Part shown: positions 33,985-40,670 of the stretch, in pieces
How positions within the stretch are numbered: position 1 is the first letter of the stretch
Layout: each line of letters opens with the position of its first letter
Assembly (NCBI RefSeq): GCF_900099965.1
Contig: NZ_FNDJ01000051.1
Location: forward strand, 1 to 47,223
DNA length: 47,223 nt
Source: Nonomuraea jiangxiensis
GTDB taxonomy: Bacteria > Actinomycetota > Actinomycetes > Streptosporangiales > Streptosporangiaceae
Direction: 5' to 3'
Notes under the pieces: generated by a model
Database searches by the model: none
What the model was told of the DNA's origin: nothing
Seen by the model: the letters and a program-made list of their open reading frames with translations, nothing else
Translations under genes and position numbers: made by a program

Positions 33985-34015
33985 AAAGGCCGCCTCCCCC
34001 AAGGGGGAGACGGCC
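33985..34015 (-). terminator. Terminator after tRNA-Val
   Basis: A 13-bp stem with one mismatch (GGCCGTCTCCCCC / GGGGGAGGCGGCC, 33988-34015) is followed on the minus strand by TTT. It lies 10 nt beyond the tRNA 3' end. Confidence 0.75.
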
Positions 34016-34025
34016 TGTGCTCCGG

Positions 34026-34097
34026 TGGGCGATACTGGGATCGAACCAGTGACCTCTTCGGTGTGAACGAAGCGCTCTCCCGCTGAGCTAATCGCCC
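34026..34097 (-). tRNA. tRNA-Val (anticodon CAC)
   Basis: The 72-nt cloverleaf has acceptor GGGCGAT/ATCGCCC, D-arm AGCTCAGCGGGAGAGC, an anticodon stem CTTCG/CGAAG enclosing TTCACAC (anticodon CAC) and T-arm CTGGTTCGATCCCAG. Discriminator A; CCA is not encoded. It decodes GUG. Confidence 0.95.
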
Positions 34098-34131
34098 GCC
34101 CTGCCGGCTCCTTGCGGTGCCGACGGGGAAA

Positions 34132-34137
34132 ACCATA
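34132..34137 (-). promoter_or_regulatory. Candidate -10 box for tRNA-Val
   Basis: TATGGT on the minus strand, 35 nt before the tRNA 5' end, is the best -10 in the region; no good -35 is seen. Confidence 0.3.
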
Positions 34138-34307
34138 CCGCACTCTGGCACCTGCTGGCGAAGCGAAACCGGCGGAGGGGCGCGGCGGGCCCAGCGAGAG
34201 GGATTCGGGCGAAACGCGGCGGTTGCCCACCGGCACGGCGCGCCGGTGTCATACCATCGTCGTGTTCCGGAACGCTTCGATCGCGATCTTTTGGGGAGAA
34301 AACGTTC

Positions 34308-34382
34308 ATGGTCGAGGTGCGCCGGGACAGGATCCACAACACGCAAAACCCTTGTAAATACGACCCGATTGATGCCGTTTAG
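34308..34382 (+). CDS. Possible 24-codon ORF upstream of ssgB
   Basis: ATG with GGGGAG 9-14 nt upstream opens a short frame beginning MVEVRRDRIHNTQNP and ending in TAG. It lies in the otherwise gene-free 450-bp stretch before ssgB (34098-34547). It could be a leader peptide or chance; codon use (AAA, TGT, ATT, GTT) is unlike the neighbours. Not recognised. Confidence 0.2.
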   Translation: MVEVRRDRIHNTQNPCKYDPIDAV

Positions 34383-34438
34383 CCTGGTAGATGCCTAAAT
34401 GTCCAGCTGTGATGTGCGTTACAGAAGGCCCCGGGAGC

Positions 34439-34465
34439 GGAATCTTTCCTACAGGTTTCTTCGTT
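34439..34465 (+). promoter_or_regulatory. Candidate ECF-type promoter of ssgB
   Basis: GGAATC, 17 bp, CGTT resembles the GGAAC-N16/17-CGTT promoters read by many actinobacterial ECF sigma factors. It lies about 80 bp before ssgB. The rest of the 34098-34547 interval has no other supported feature besides a possible short ORF. Confidence 0.35.
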
Positions 34466-34547
34466 CCGCGTCATAGCTCAGGACGAAGTCCGTCAGAGCA
34501 GTGAAAGCCCCGAAGAGGGGACCTACGACGAAAAGGTTTGGCTGACG

Positions 34548-34964
34548 ATGAACAGCACCACCGTCTCCGCCGAGCTTGGCCTTCGGCTTGTGGTCCCCGA
34601 CCGTACTACCGTCCCCCTGCTCGCCGGACTGAGCTACACAGCCGACGATCCGTACGCCATCCGCATGGCCTTCCACGTAGGGAACGACGAGCCGGTCGAG
34701 TGGATCTTTGCCCGTGAGTTGCTGACCGTGGGCATCGTGCGGCGTGTCGGTGACGGCGACGTCCAGGTATGGCCCGCGCGCGCCGACGGCGAGCGCACGC
34801 TCCACATCAGTCTCACGTCCCCGTTCGGGCAGGCGCTCTTCGAGGTGCCGCTGGCACCGCTGACCGAGTTCCTGCACCGCACCTACGAGAAGGTGCCGGC
34901 GGGCCGGGAGACCGACTTCATGGACCTGGACGCCGAGCTGACCAACATGCTCTGGCCGTCCTGA
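34548..34964 (+). CDS. ssgB: SsgB, sporulation/cell-division regulator
   Basis: A 138-residue SsgA-like protein whose whole length fits SsgB: ELGLRLVVPDRTTVPLLAGL, YTADDPYAIRMAFHVG, VEWIFARELL and TSPFGQALFEVPL. SsgB localises with SsgA at future septa and recruits FtsZ during sporulation-specific division in Streptomyces. ATG 34548 follows AAAGG by ~10 nt. The last codons (CCG TCC TGA) are one arm of a hairpin whose other arm ends the convergent DUF305 gene. Its presence marks a sporulating or morphologically complex actinomycete. Confidence 0.95.
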   Translation: MNSTTVSAELGLRLVVPDRTTVPLLAGLSYTADDPYAIRMAFHVGNDEPVEWIFARELLTVGIVRRVGDGDVQVWPARADGERTLHISLTSPFGQALFEVPLAPLTEFLHRTYEKVPAGRETDFMDLDAELTNMLWPS

Positions 34965-34984
34965 GCCATCGCCGTCAGGACGGC
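34955..34984. terminator. Bidirectional stop-codon hairpin, ssgB/DUF305
   Basis: A perfect 10-bp inverted repeat (GCCGTCCTGA / TCAGGACGGC) with a 10-nt loop includes the stop codon of ssgB in one arm and that of the DUF305 gene in the other. The two genes end in the same codons, CCG TCC TGA, on opposite strands. It is probably a shared terminator. Confidence 0.7.
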
Positions 34985-35637
34985 AGCGACTCCAGGGCCT
35001 CGGCCATGCGGGCGATCTCGATGCTCTGCCCGGAATAGACGTCCTTGGCCAGCATCCGCATGCGCAGGTCACGGCCGCCCGCCAGCTCCTCGCCGGCCAT
35101 CTTCACCGCACCCTGGTGGTGCCGGGTCATGAGCCGCAGGAACATCCGGTCGAAGGCCGTGCCCCGGGCGGCGCGCAGCGCGTTCAGCTCGGCCTCCGAC
35201 GCCATGCCGTAGCCCGCCGCCGGCGCGTGCTCGTGCGCGGCGGGGGCGGGACGGCCCAGCTCGGCCAGCCAGCCGGTCATCGTGCGGATCTCCGGGGTCT
35301 GCGCGACCGTGATCGAGCGGGCTAACGAGCGGACGACCGCCGTCGTGGTACGCGCCTCGACCAGCGAGGTCATCTCCAGGGCCTGGCGGTGGTGCGGGAT
35401 CATGGCCTCCGCGAAGCGGACGTCCGAGGCCACCGTCGGCTGGGGCGACTGCCCGACCCGCTCCCCCGGCGTCGCGGTACGGCCCGGCTCTCCCGGCTTG
35501 CCCGGCACGAGGACGGGCGCCTCCGTACCTATGGGAGAAATCACCTCGGGCTGCACAGAGCAGGCAGCGATGGTGAATGTAATCACAACTGTGATGAAGA
35601 CCGTACACATGCGCGAACCCACTGGCATAGCTTCCAT
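34975..35637 (-). CDS. DUF305 domain lipoprotein
   Basis: A precursor of up to 220 residues. The hydrophobic signal ends in a lipobox-like TIAAC (Cys near 26), then a Pro/Gly-rich spacer, then a DUF305 domain with FAEAMIPHHRQALEM and FLRLMTRHHQGAVKM, the paired HH motifs that likely bind metal (related ferritin-like/copper-linked proteins). The start may be ATG 35637 or an internal ATG at 35610 (MCTVFITV); neither has a good ribosome site. It is divergent, with 29 bp between, from an LVIVD-repeat lipoprotein gene, an association common in actinomycetes, suggesting a shared cell-envelope role. Confidence 0.9.
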   Translation of the reverse strand: MEAMPVGSRMCTVFITVVITFTIAACSVQPEVISPIGTEAPVLVPGKPGEPGRTATPGERVGQSPQPTVASDVRFAEAMIPHHRQALEMTSLVEARTTTAVVRSLARSITVAQTPEIRTMTGWLAELGRPAPAAHEHAPAAGYGMASEAELNALRAARGTAFDRMFLRLMTRHHQGAVKMAGEELAGGRDLRMRMLAKDVYSGQSIEIARMAEALESLPS

Positions 35638-35666
35638 AGTGAGCTACGAGACAAAGGGGATGCGCG

Positions 35667-37061
35667 TTGATCTCTGCCAAGGTGCGCGGAGCGTTACTGT
35701 GTACGGTGCTGTTACTGGTCTCGGCGTGCGGAGCGGGCGCGCAGCCGGCCTCCGAGACCTCGGCGCCCACCGCCGGACCGCAGGAGACCAGCCCCTCTCC
35801 CAGCACGCCGGCCGCGATCCCCTCCGGTGAGGTGATGACGAGCGACAATGTCAGGCTCGTCGCCAACATGCCGAAGGTCGCCCCGCTCGACAAGGAGGGC
35901 GACTTCAACACCGACCTGGCCTTCCAGGGCGACTACGCGTACGTGGGCAACTTCGGCGGGTTCGCGATCTACGACATCAGCGAACCGACCAAGCCCGAGC
36001 TCGTGAGCCAGGTTTCCTGCCCGGCGCAGCAGAACGACGTCACCATCTACGACGACCTGCTGATCCTGTCGATCGACCAGCCAAGCGGCGGCGAGGAGTG
36101 CGACTCGGACCCGGACGGGCGGGCCTGGGAGGGCCTGCGGCTCTTCGACGTCAGCGACAAGAAGAGCCCCAAGTACGTCGGCGCGGTCGCCACCGACTGC
36201 GGCTCGCACACGCACACGATGGTCCCCGACGGCGACCGCCTGTACGTGTACGTCTCCTCGCCCGGCCCGGAACCGGGTTCGGAGACCTGCCCGCCGCCCC
36301 ACGAACTCATCCAGATCGTAGAAGTCCCGCTCAAGTCGCCCGAGTCAGCAAAAATCGTGGCTAAGCCGGATATCTTCCCGGAGCGCCAGAGCTCCGACTT
36401 CGCCTCCGGCTGCCACGACATCACCGCCTACCCGGAGAAGAAGCTGGCCGCGGCCGCCTGCTTCGGTGACGGCGTGCTGCTGGACATCTCCGACCCGGTC
36501 GCGCCCAAGGTGCTGCAGCAGATCACCGACAAGGAGAACTTCCAGATCTGGCACTCGGCGACGTTCAACAACGACGCCACCAAGGTCGTGTTCGGCGACG
36601 AGCTGGGCGGCGGCGGCCAGCCCACCTGCGACCACAACACCCCGGTCACCAAGGGCGCGAACGCCGTCTACGACCTGGTGAACAACCGGCTGGAGCGGCG
36701 CAGCTACTTCAAGATCCCCAGGGAGCAGCAGCCGAACGAGAACTGCGTGGCCCACAACGGCTCCCTCCTCCCGGTACCGGGCAAGGACATCATGGTCCAG
36801 GCGTGGTACCAGGGCGGCGTGTCGATCTGGGACTTCACCGACTCGGCCAGCCCCAAGGAGATCGGCTACTTCGAGCGCGGGCCGTTCCCCGGGGGCGGGG
36901 GCATCGCCGGAGCCTGGTCGGCCTACTACTACAACGGCTACATCTACTCCAGCGACATACAGGAGGGCCTGGACGTCATCGAGATCAACGACCCGCTCAC
37001 CGATCCGGCCAAGCAGGTCAAGATGGATGACTTCAACGTACAGACCCAGAAGTCGTACTGA
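35667..37061 (+). CDS. LVIVD-repeat (beta-propeller-like) lipoprotein
   Basis: A 464-residue exported lipoprotein: signal with lipobox LVSAC (Cys21), a Ser/Thr/Pro linker to ~residue 55, then repeats of the LVIVD type (GFAIYDISEPTKPELVSQV, LRLFDVSDKKSPKYVG, VLLDISDPVAPKVLQQ, VSIWDFTDSASPKEIGYF) that build a beta-propeller. Conserved His and Cys residues (DCGSHTHTM, SGCHDIT, CVAHNG) suggest metal or disulfide sites. TTG 35667 is the start, with AAAGGGG 7 nt upstream; the ATG within that site is out of frame. Function is unknown; it pairs with the divergent DUF305 gene. Confidence 0.9.
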   Translation: MISAKVRGALLCTVLLLVSACGAGAQPASETSAPTAGPQETSPSPSTPAAIPSGEVMTSDNVRLVANMPKVAPLDKEGDFNTDLAFQGDYAYVGNFGGFAIYDISEPTKPELVSQVSCPAQQNDVTIYDDLLILSIDQPSGGEECDSDPDGRAWEGLRLFDVSDKKSPKYVGAVATDCGSHTHTMVPDGDRLYVYVSSPGPEPGSETCPPPHELIQIVEVPLKSPESAKIVAKPDIFPERQSSDFASGCHDITAYPEKKLAAAACFGDGVLLDISDPVAPKVLQQITDKENFQIWHSATFNNDATKVVFGDELGGGGQPTCDHNTPVTKGANAVYDLVNNRLERRSYFKIPREQQPNENCVAHNGSLLPVPGKDIMVQAWYQGGVSIWDFTDSASPKEIGYFERGPFPGGGGIAGAWSAYYYNGYIYSSDIQEGLDVIEINDPLTDPAKQVKMDDFNVQTQKSY

Positions 37062-37076
37062 GCCTCTGCCCGTGCT

Positions 37077-37589
37077 TCATGGGGGCCAGCAGCGTGCCGA
37101 CCGCGCCGCCGCGACCGCGATGGCGGCGCCGTCGAGCGGCACCACCTCGGGCCCGATGCCGGCCCAGGGCCATTCCACGGTGAGCAGGAACTTCTGCGGC
37201 GGCGGCAGCGGAAACAGCCACAGCGGCATCTGGTAAAGGGTGTATGACGCGTCGCCGCGCACTCCTCCTGGAAACCAGGACAGGCTCGGCGGCGCGCAGT
37301 GGTGGTCCATGTCGGAGGCCACCTCGCGGCCGTCCGGATAGCGCAGCGTGATGTGCAGCGAGGTGCCCTCCTCGCCGGAGAAGGCCGCGTCGAGCTGCAG
37401 TGCCAACCCTCTGGGGGCGGCGGCGTTGCGGGCCACGACGTCCATGTTGAGCAGGCAGCCGGAGTCGTAGACCTGGATCATCGGCAGCAGGACGGCCAGG
37501 GCCGGCGTGCGCGCCAGCACCCGCTCCACGGAGACGATCGCGCCCATCGTCGAGATCGGCGGTGCCGGAATGCCACCATCAGCACTCAT
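37077..37589 (-). CDS. Conserved actinobacterial hypothetical protein
   Basis: A 170-residue protein of a family I recognise only as uncharacterised actinobacterial: VERVLARTPALAVLL near residue 22, a beta-rich middle with LHITLRYPDGREV, then the diagnostic LYQMPLWLFPLPPPQKFLLTVEWPWAGI and an Ala-rich C-terminal helix ending RCWPP. No signal or TM helix. It is convergent with the LVIVD gene, 15 nt between stops. Confidence 0.8.
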   Translation of the reverse strand: MSADGGIPAPPISTMGAIVSVERVLARTPALAVLLPMIQVYDSGCLLNMDVVARNAAAPRGLALQLDAAFSGEEGTSLHITLRYPDGREVASDMDHHCAPPSLSWFPGGVRGDASYTLYQMPLWLFPLPPPQKFLLTVEWPWAGIGPEVVPLDGAAIAVAAARSARCWPP

Positions 37590-37679
37590 CTGGGCTCACC
37601 CTGCGTCGGAGGCGATCCTGCGCAAATCGTAGCGCCGCAGAGTCAGACCCGAAACCCACGCACAACCCGAAACCCGACC

Positions 37680-37887
37680 GGGTCACGCTGCCGAGCCGGT
37701 GGGAGCGGTCCCACAGAATGCGGCACCCGGACGGGGAGCAGCCCCACCGAGCGCGGCGCCCGGACCGACAGCGGCTCCACTCCAGCGCGGCGCCCGGACC
37801 GAGACGGCCCCACCGTGTGTGGTGTCCGAGGCGGGAGCGGTGCCGCCGGGGGCGGCCCCACCGGGTGGGGTGGGGCCGAGCGGGGGG
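37680..37887. repeat. Degenerate GC-rich minisatellite between genes
   Basis: Between the hypothetical and pabC-like genes (37590-37887) the DNA consists largely of imperfect copies of a unit like GCGGCGCCCGGACCGA plus CGGCCCCACCG (clearest around 37738-37830). No gene is supported here. Confidence 0.55.
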
Positions 37888-38718
37888 TCAGGGGTTGAGG
37901 TCGGCGGCGGAGCGCTCGGCGAAGACGCGCATGGCCTTGGCGGTGATCGGGCCGGGCGCGATCGGCAGCTCCGTGTCGTCGACCCGCGCGATCGGCTGGA
38001 TGTCGCGCGTGGTCGAGGTCAGGAACGCCTCCTCGGCCTCGTAGAGGGCCGACAGGGGCACGTCGGCCTCCTCGCCGCCGCACCACTCGAGCACCAGCGC
38101 CCGCGTGACGCCGGCCAGGCAGCCGGACTCCAGGGGCGGCGTGAGCAGCCGCCCGCCGCGGACGATGAAGATGTTGGAGCCGGTGCCCTCGCACAGGTTG
38201 CCCGCGAGGTTGCCGAAGATGGCCTCCCCGCCGCCGCGCCGCTTGGCGTGCAGCAGCGCCTTGGCGTTGTCGCCGTAGGAGGTGCTCTTCACCCCGGACA
38301 GCGCGCCGCGCTCGTTGCGCGGCCAGGGGACGACGGCGACGCTCGCCGTGGCGGGGAACGGCTTCTGCTCGTCCACGATCACCACGGACGTGGTCCCCTG
38401 GTCGCCCCGGTCGGAGCCGAGCGGGCCAGGACCGCTGGTGTAGGTGACCCGGATGCGGCCGAGCGCCCAGGCCGGCGCGGCCTCCAGGCACTTCGCGATG
38501 CCGTCGGCGATGGCCTCGACGTCCGGTTCGGGCAGGTCCATGCGCTGGGCGGAGAGCGTGAGCCGATCGAGGTGCCTGGTGAGCGCGAACGACTCACCGT
38601 TCACGATCTTGATGGTCTCGAAGACGCCGTCGCCGACCATCAGGCCGTGGTCGAACACCGAGACAGTGGCCTGTGCGGGGTCGATCAGCTCCCCGTTGAC
38701 CCAGACCGGGATGTTCAT
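37888..38718 (-). CDS. pabC: Aminotransferase class IV, probable aminodeoxychorismate lyase
   Basis: A 276-residue fold-type IV PLP enzyme: VFDHGLMVGDGVFETIKI, PLP-lysine in VKSTSYGDN (Lys144), cofactor-binding Glu in NLCEGTGSNIF, and LTSTTRDIQPI. As aminodeoxychorismate lyase it would release p-aminobenzoate and pyruvate; D-amino-acid or branched-chain aminotransferase are sister functions. The PabB-like gene immediately upstream overlaps by 4 nt (ATGA), strongly favouring the PabC role. Confidence 0.85.
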   Translation of the reverse strand: MNIPVWVNGELIDPAQATVSVFDHGLMVGDGVFETIKIVNGESFALTRHLDRLTLSAQRMDLPEPDVEAIADGIAKCLEAAPAWALGRIRVTYTSGPGPLGSDRGDQGTTSVVIVDEQKPFPATASVAVVPWPRNERGALSGVKSTSYGDNAKALLHAKRRGGGEAIFGNLAGNLCEGTGSNIFIVRGGRLLTPPLESGCLAGVTRALVLEWCGGEEADVPLSALYEAEEAFLTSTTRDIQPIARVDDTELPIAPGPITAKAMRVFAERSAADLNP

Positions 38719-39728
38719 TCAGTTCCTCCTGTGGATGCCAGTGCTATGAGCCTGGCTGCCTTGAGCTCGGTCTCGAGCCATTCGCGTCCGGGGTCACTGC
38801 CCCAGGTGATGCCCGCTCCCGTGCCGAACCGGATCTCGCCTTCCGAGATCCAGAATGTTCTGATGCCGACGGCCAGCGCCGCCCTGCCTCGGTCGGCGTC
38901 TACCCAGCCCACGGCCCCACAGTACGGGCCGCGGGGTGTTGGTTCGAGCTCATTGATGATCCTCAGTGCCGACGACTTGGGCGCGCCCGTGACGGACCCC
39001 GGCGGGAACGTGGCCGCGAACAACTCCGGCCACCCCGTCCCCGGCTCCAACCGGGCCCGTACGGTCGAGACGAGGTGAACGAGCCCGGGATGCTCCTCGA
39101 CCGCGCACAGCGCCGGGACCTCGACCGAGCCGACCGCCGCGACCCTGCCGAGGTCGTTGCGGACCAGGTCGACGATCATGACGTTCTCGGCGTAGTCCTT
39201 CTCCAGCAGGTCGGCTTCGGTCGCGCCGGTGCCCTTGATGGGCCGGGACTCCACGACGTCACCGGTGCGCGACAGGTAGAGCTCCGGCGAGGCGGACACC
39301 ACGCTGAGCCCGGGCACCCGGATGACGGCCGCGTAAGGAGCGGGGTTTCCGGCGGCCAGGCGGGTGGCCAGCGCGAGCGGGTCGGCGTCCGGCGGGACGG
39401 GAGCCGTCAAAATCCGGCAAAGATTCGCCTGATAGACCTCGCCCCGCTCGATGTGGTCCCGGATCGCCCGCACGCCGCGCTCGTAGGCGGGCCGGTCGAG
39501 CGAGCTGTGCCACTGGTCGGGACGCGGCCCGTGCCAGGGCTTCGCCGCCGCGGGCAGGGGTGCGCGGCGCACCCGGTCGAACCGGGCGCACGTCACCTTG
39601 CCCTCGTAGTCCACGACGACCGCCCACCAGCCCTCGCCGTCGAGCGCGGCCAGGTCGGACGTCACGTCGCGCAACTCGGTCGCCAGCATGTTGCCTAAGT
39701 GGGCGAAACCGTCGTACACGCCTTCCAT
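38715..39728 (-). CDS. pabB: Chorismate-binding enzyme, aminodeoxychorismate synthase component I
   Basis: A 337-residue chorismate-utilising enzyme: RGEVYQANLCRIL, SPELYLSRTGDVVESRPIKGT, DLVRNDLGRV, FPPGSVTGAPK and YCGAVGW are all hallmarks of PabB/TrpE. PIKGT has the Lys typical of PabB. It converts chorismate plus ammonia to aminodeoxychorismate; the glutamine amidotransferase partner is not here. It is shorter than TrpE, lacking most of the N-terminal domain. ATG 39728 is used, overlapping the 3' end of the LysR gene by 34 nt. Confidence 0.88.
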   Translation of the reverse strand: MEGVYDGFAHLGNMLATELRDVTSDLAALDGEGWWAVVVDYEGKVTCARFDRVRRAPLPAAAKPWHGPRPDQWHSSLDRPAYERGVRAIRDHIERGEVYQANLCRILTAPVPPDADPLALATRLAAGNPAPYAAVIRVPGLSVVSASPELYLSRTGDVVESRPIKGTGATEADLLEKDYAENVMIVDLVRNDLGRVAAVGSVEVPALCAVEEHPGLVHLVSTVRARLEPGTGWPELFAATFPPGSVTGAPKSSALRIINELEPTPRGPYCGAVGWVDADRGRAALAVGIRTFWISEGEIRFGTGAGITWGSDPGREWLETELKAARLIALASTGGTE

Positions 39729-40612
39729 TCTCCCAGCATTCCGACCAGCTCCAGCGCGGCGGGCAGCGGCGCCTCGGGCAGGGCCGCGTACACCCGCCGC
39801 ACGGGGACCATCCCGCGCAACGGCCGCAGCACCAACCCCGGCGGTACGGCCCGCGCCGCCAGCTCCGGCACCAGCGTCACCCCCAGCCCGGCGGCGACGA
39901 ACCCGAACTTGCCCGTCCACTCGGCCACCCGCAGCCCGGTACGCGGCGTGAAGCCGGCCGCCGCGCACGCGGTCACCAGCAGGGTCGGCTGGCCGCGCGG
40001 CGCCGCCTCGATCCAGCTCTCCCCGGCCAGGTCCCGCAGGTCCACGTCGTCGGCCGCGGCCAGCCGGTGATCGCCGGGCAGCGCGACCAGCAGCCGGTCG
40101 GCCAGCAGCGGCACCGTACGGGCGCCCTCGGCAGGCAGCCCGGCCGGGTAGTCGCTGATCACGGCCACGTCCAGGGCGCCCGCGCGCAACCGGTCCATCA
40201 GGGCCCCGCTAAGCCCTTCGACCACCCGCAGCCCGACGTCCGGACGGCGGGCGGCGAACCGTCTGAGCGTACCGGGCACCAGGTCCACGTTGGCGGTGGC
40301 GAACGAGCCCACCCGCAACGTCCCGCCCCGGCCGCCGTGGATGGCGGCCAGCTCCTCCCCGGCGCGTTCGAGCCGATCGAGCACGGCCACGGCGTGCCGG
40401 TGCAGCGCGGCGCCCGCGGGGGTCAGGCGCACGCCCCGGGCCAGGCGTTCGAAGAGCGGCCCGCCGGCGGCGCGCTCCAGCGCGGCGACGCGGCGGGAGA
40501 CCGCCGACTGGGTGTATCCGAGCAGCTCGGCGGCGGCGGTGAACGAGCCGCCGCGGGCGACCTCGTCGAAGAGCCGCAGCGTCGCGGTGTCCAAGGCATT
40601 CGTGTCAAGCAT
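39695..40612 (-). CDS. LysR family transcriptional regulator
   Basis: A 305-residue LTTR: N-terminal HTH with FDEVARGGSFTAAAELLGYTQSAVSRRVAALE, then a two-lobed effector domain starting LRVGSFATANVDLVP. ATG 40612 gives the standard N-terminus (LDTATLRLFDEV). It is divergent from the dehydrogenase-Rid fusion gene with 58 bp between, the usual LTTR layout, so it probably controls that gene in response to a small molecule. Its 3' end overlaps the pabB gene. Confidence 0.92.
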   Translation of the reverse strand: MLDTNALDTATLRLFDEVARGGSFTAAAELLGYTQSAVSRRVAALERAAGGPLFERLARGVRLTPAGAALHRHAVAVLDRLERAGEELAAIHGGRGGTLRVGSFATANVDLVPGTLRRFAARRPDVGLRVVEGLSGALMDRLRAGALDVAVISDYPAGLPAEGARTVPLLADRLLVALPGDHRLAAADDVDLRDLAGESWIEAAPRGQPTLLVTACAAAGFTPRTGLRVAEWTGKFGFVAAGLGVTLVPELAARAVPPGLVLRPLRGMVPVRRVYAALPEAPLPAALELVGMLGEWKACTTVSPT

Positions 40613-40670
40613 GGCTGATATGCAATCTAGTCGCTGGTGGAATACCTCGCATCCCTGTTCACTGAGGCAG

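Noticed and set aside
38715..39968. Longer PabB-like start at 39968
   Set aside because: The extra 80 residues are antisense-like Arg/Gly/Ala sequence over the LysR 3' end; ATG 39728 begins the conserved part.
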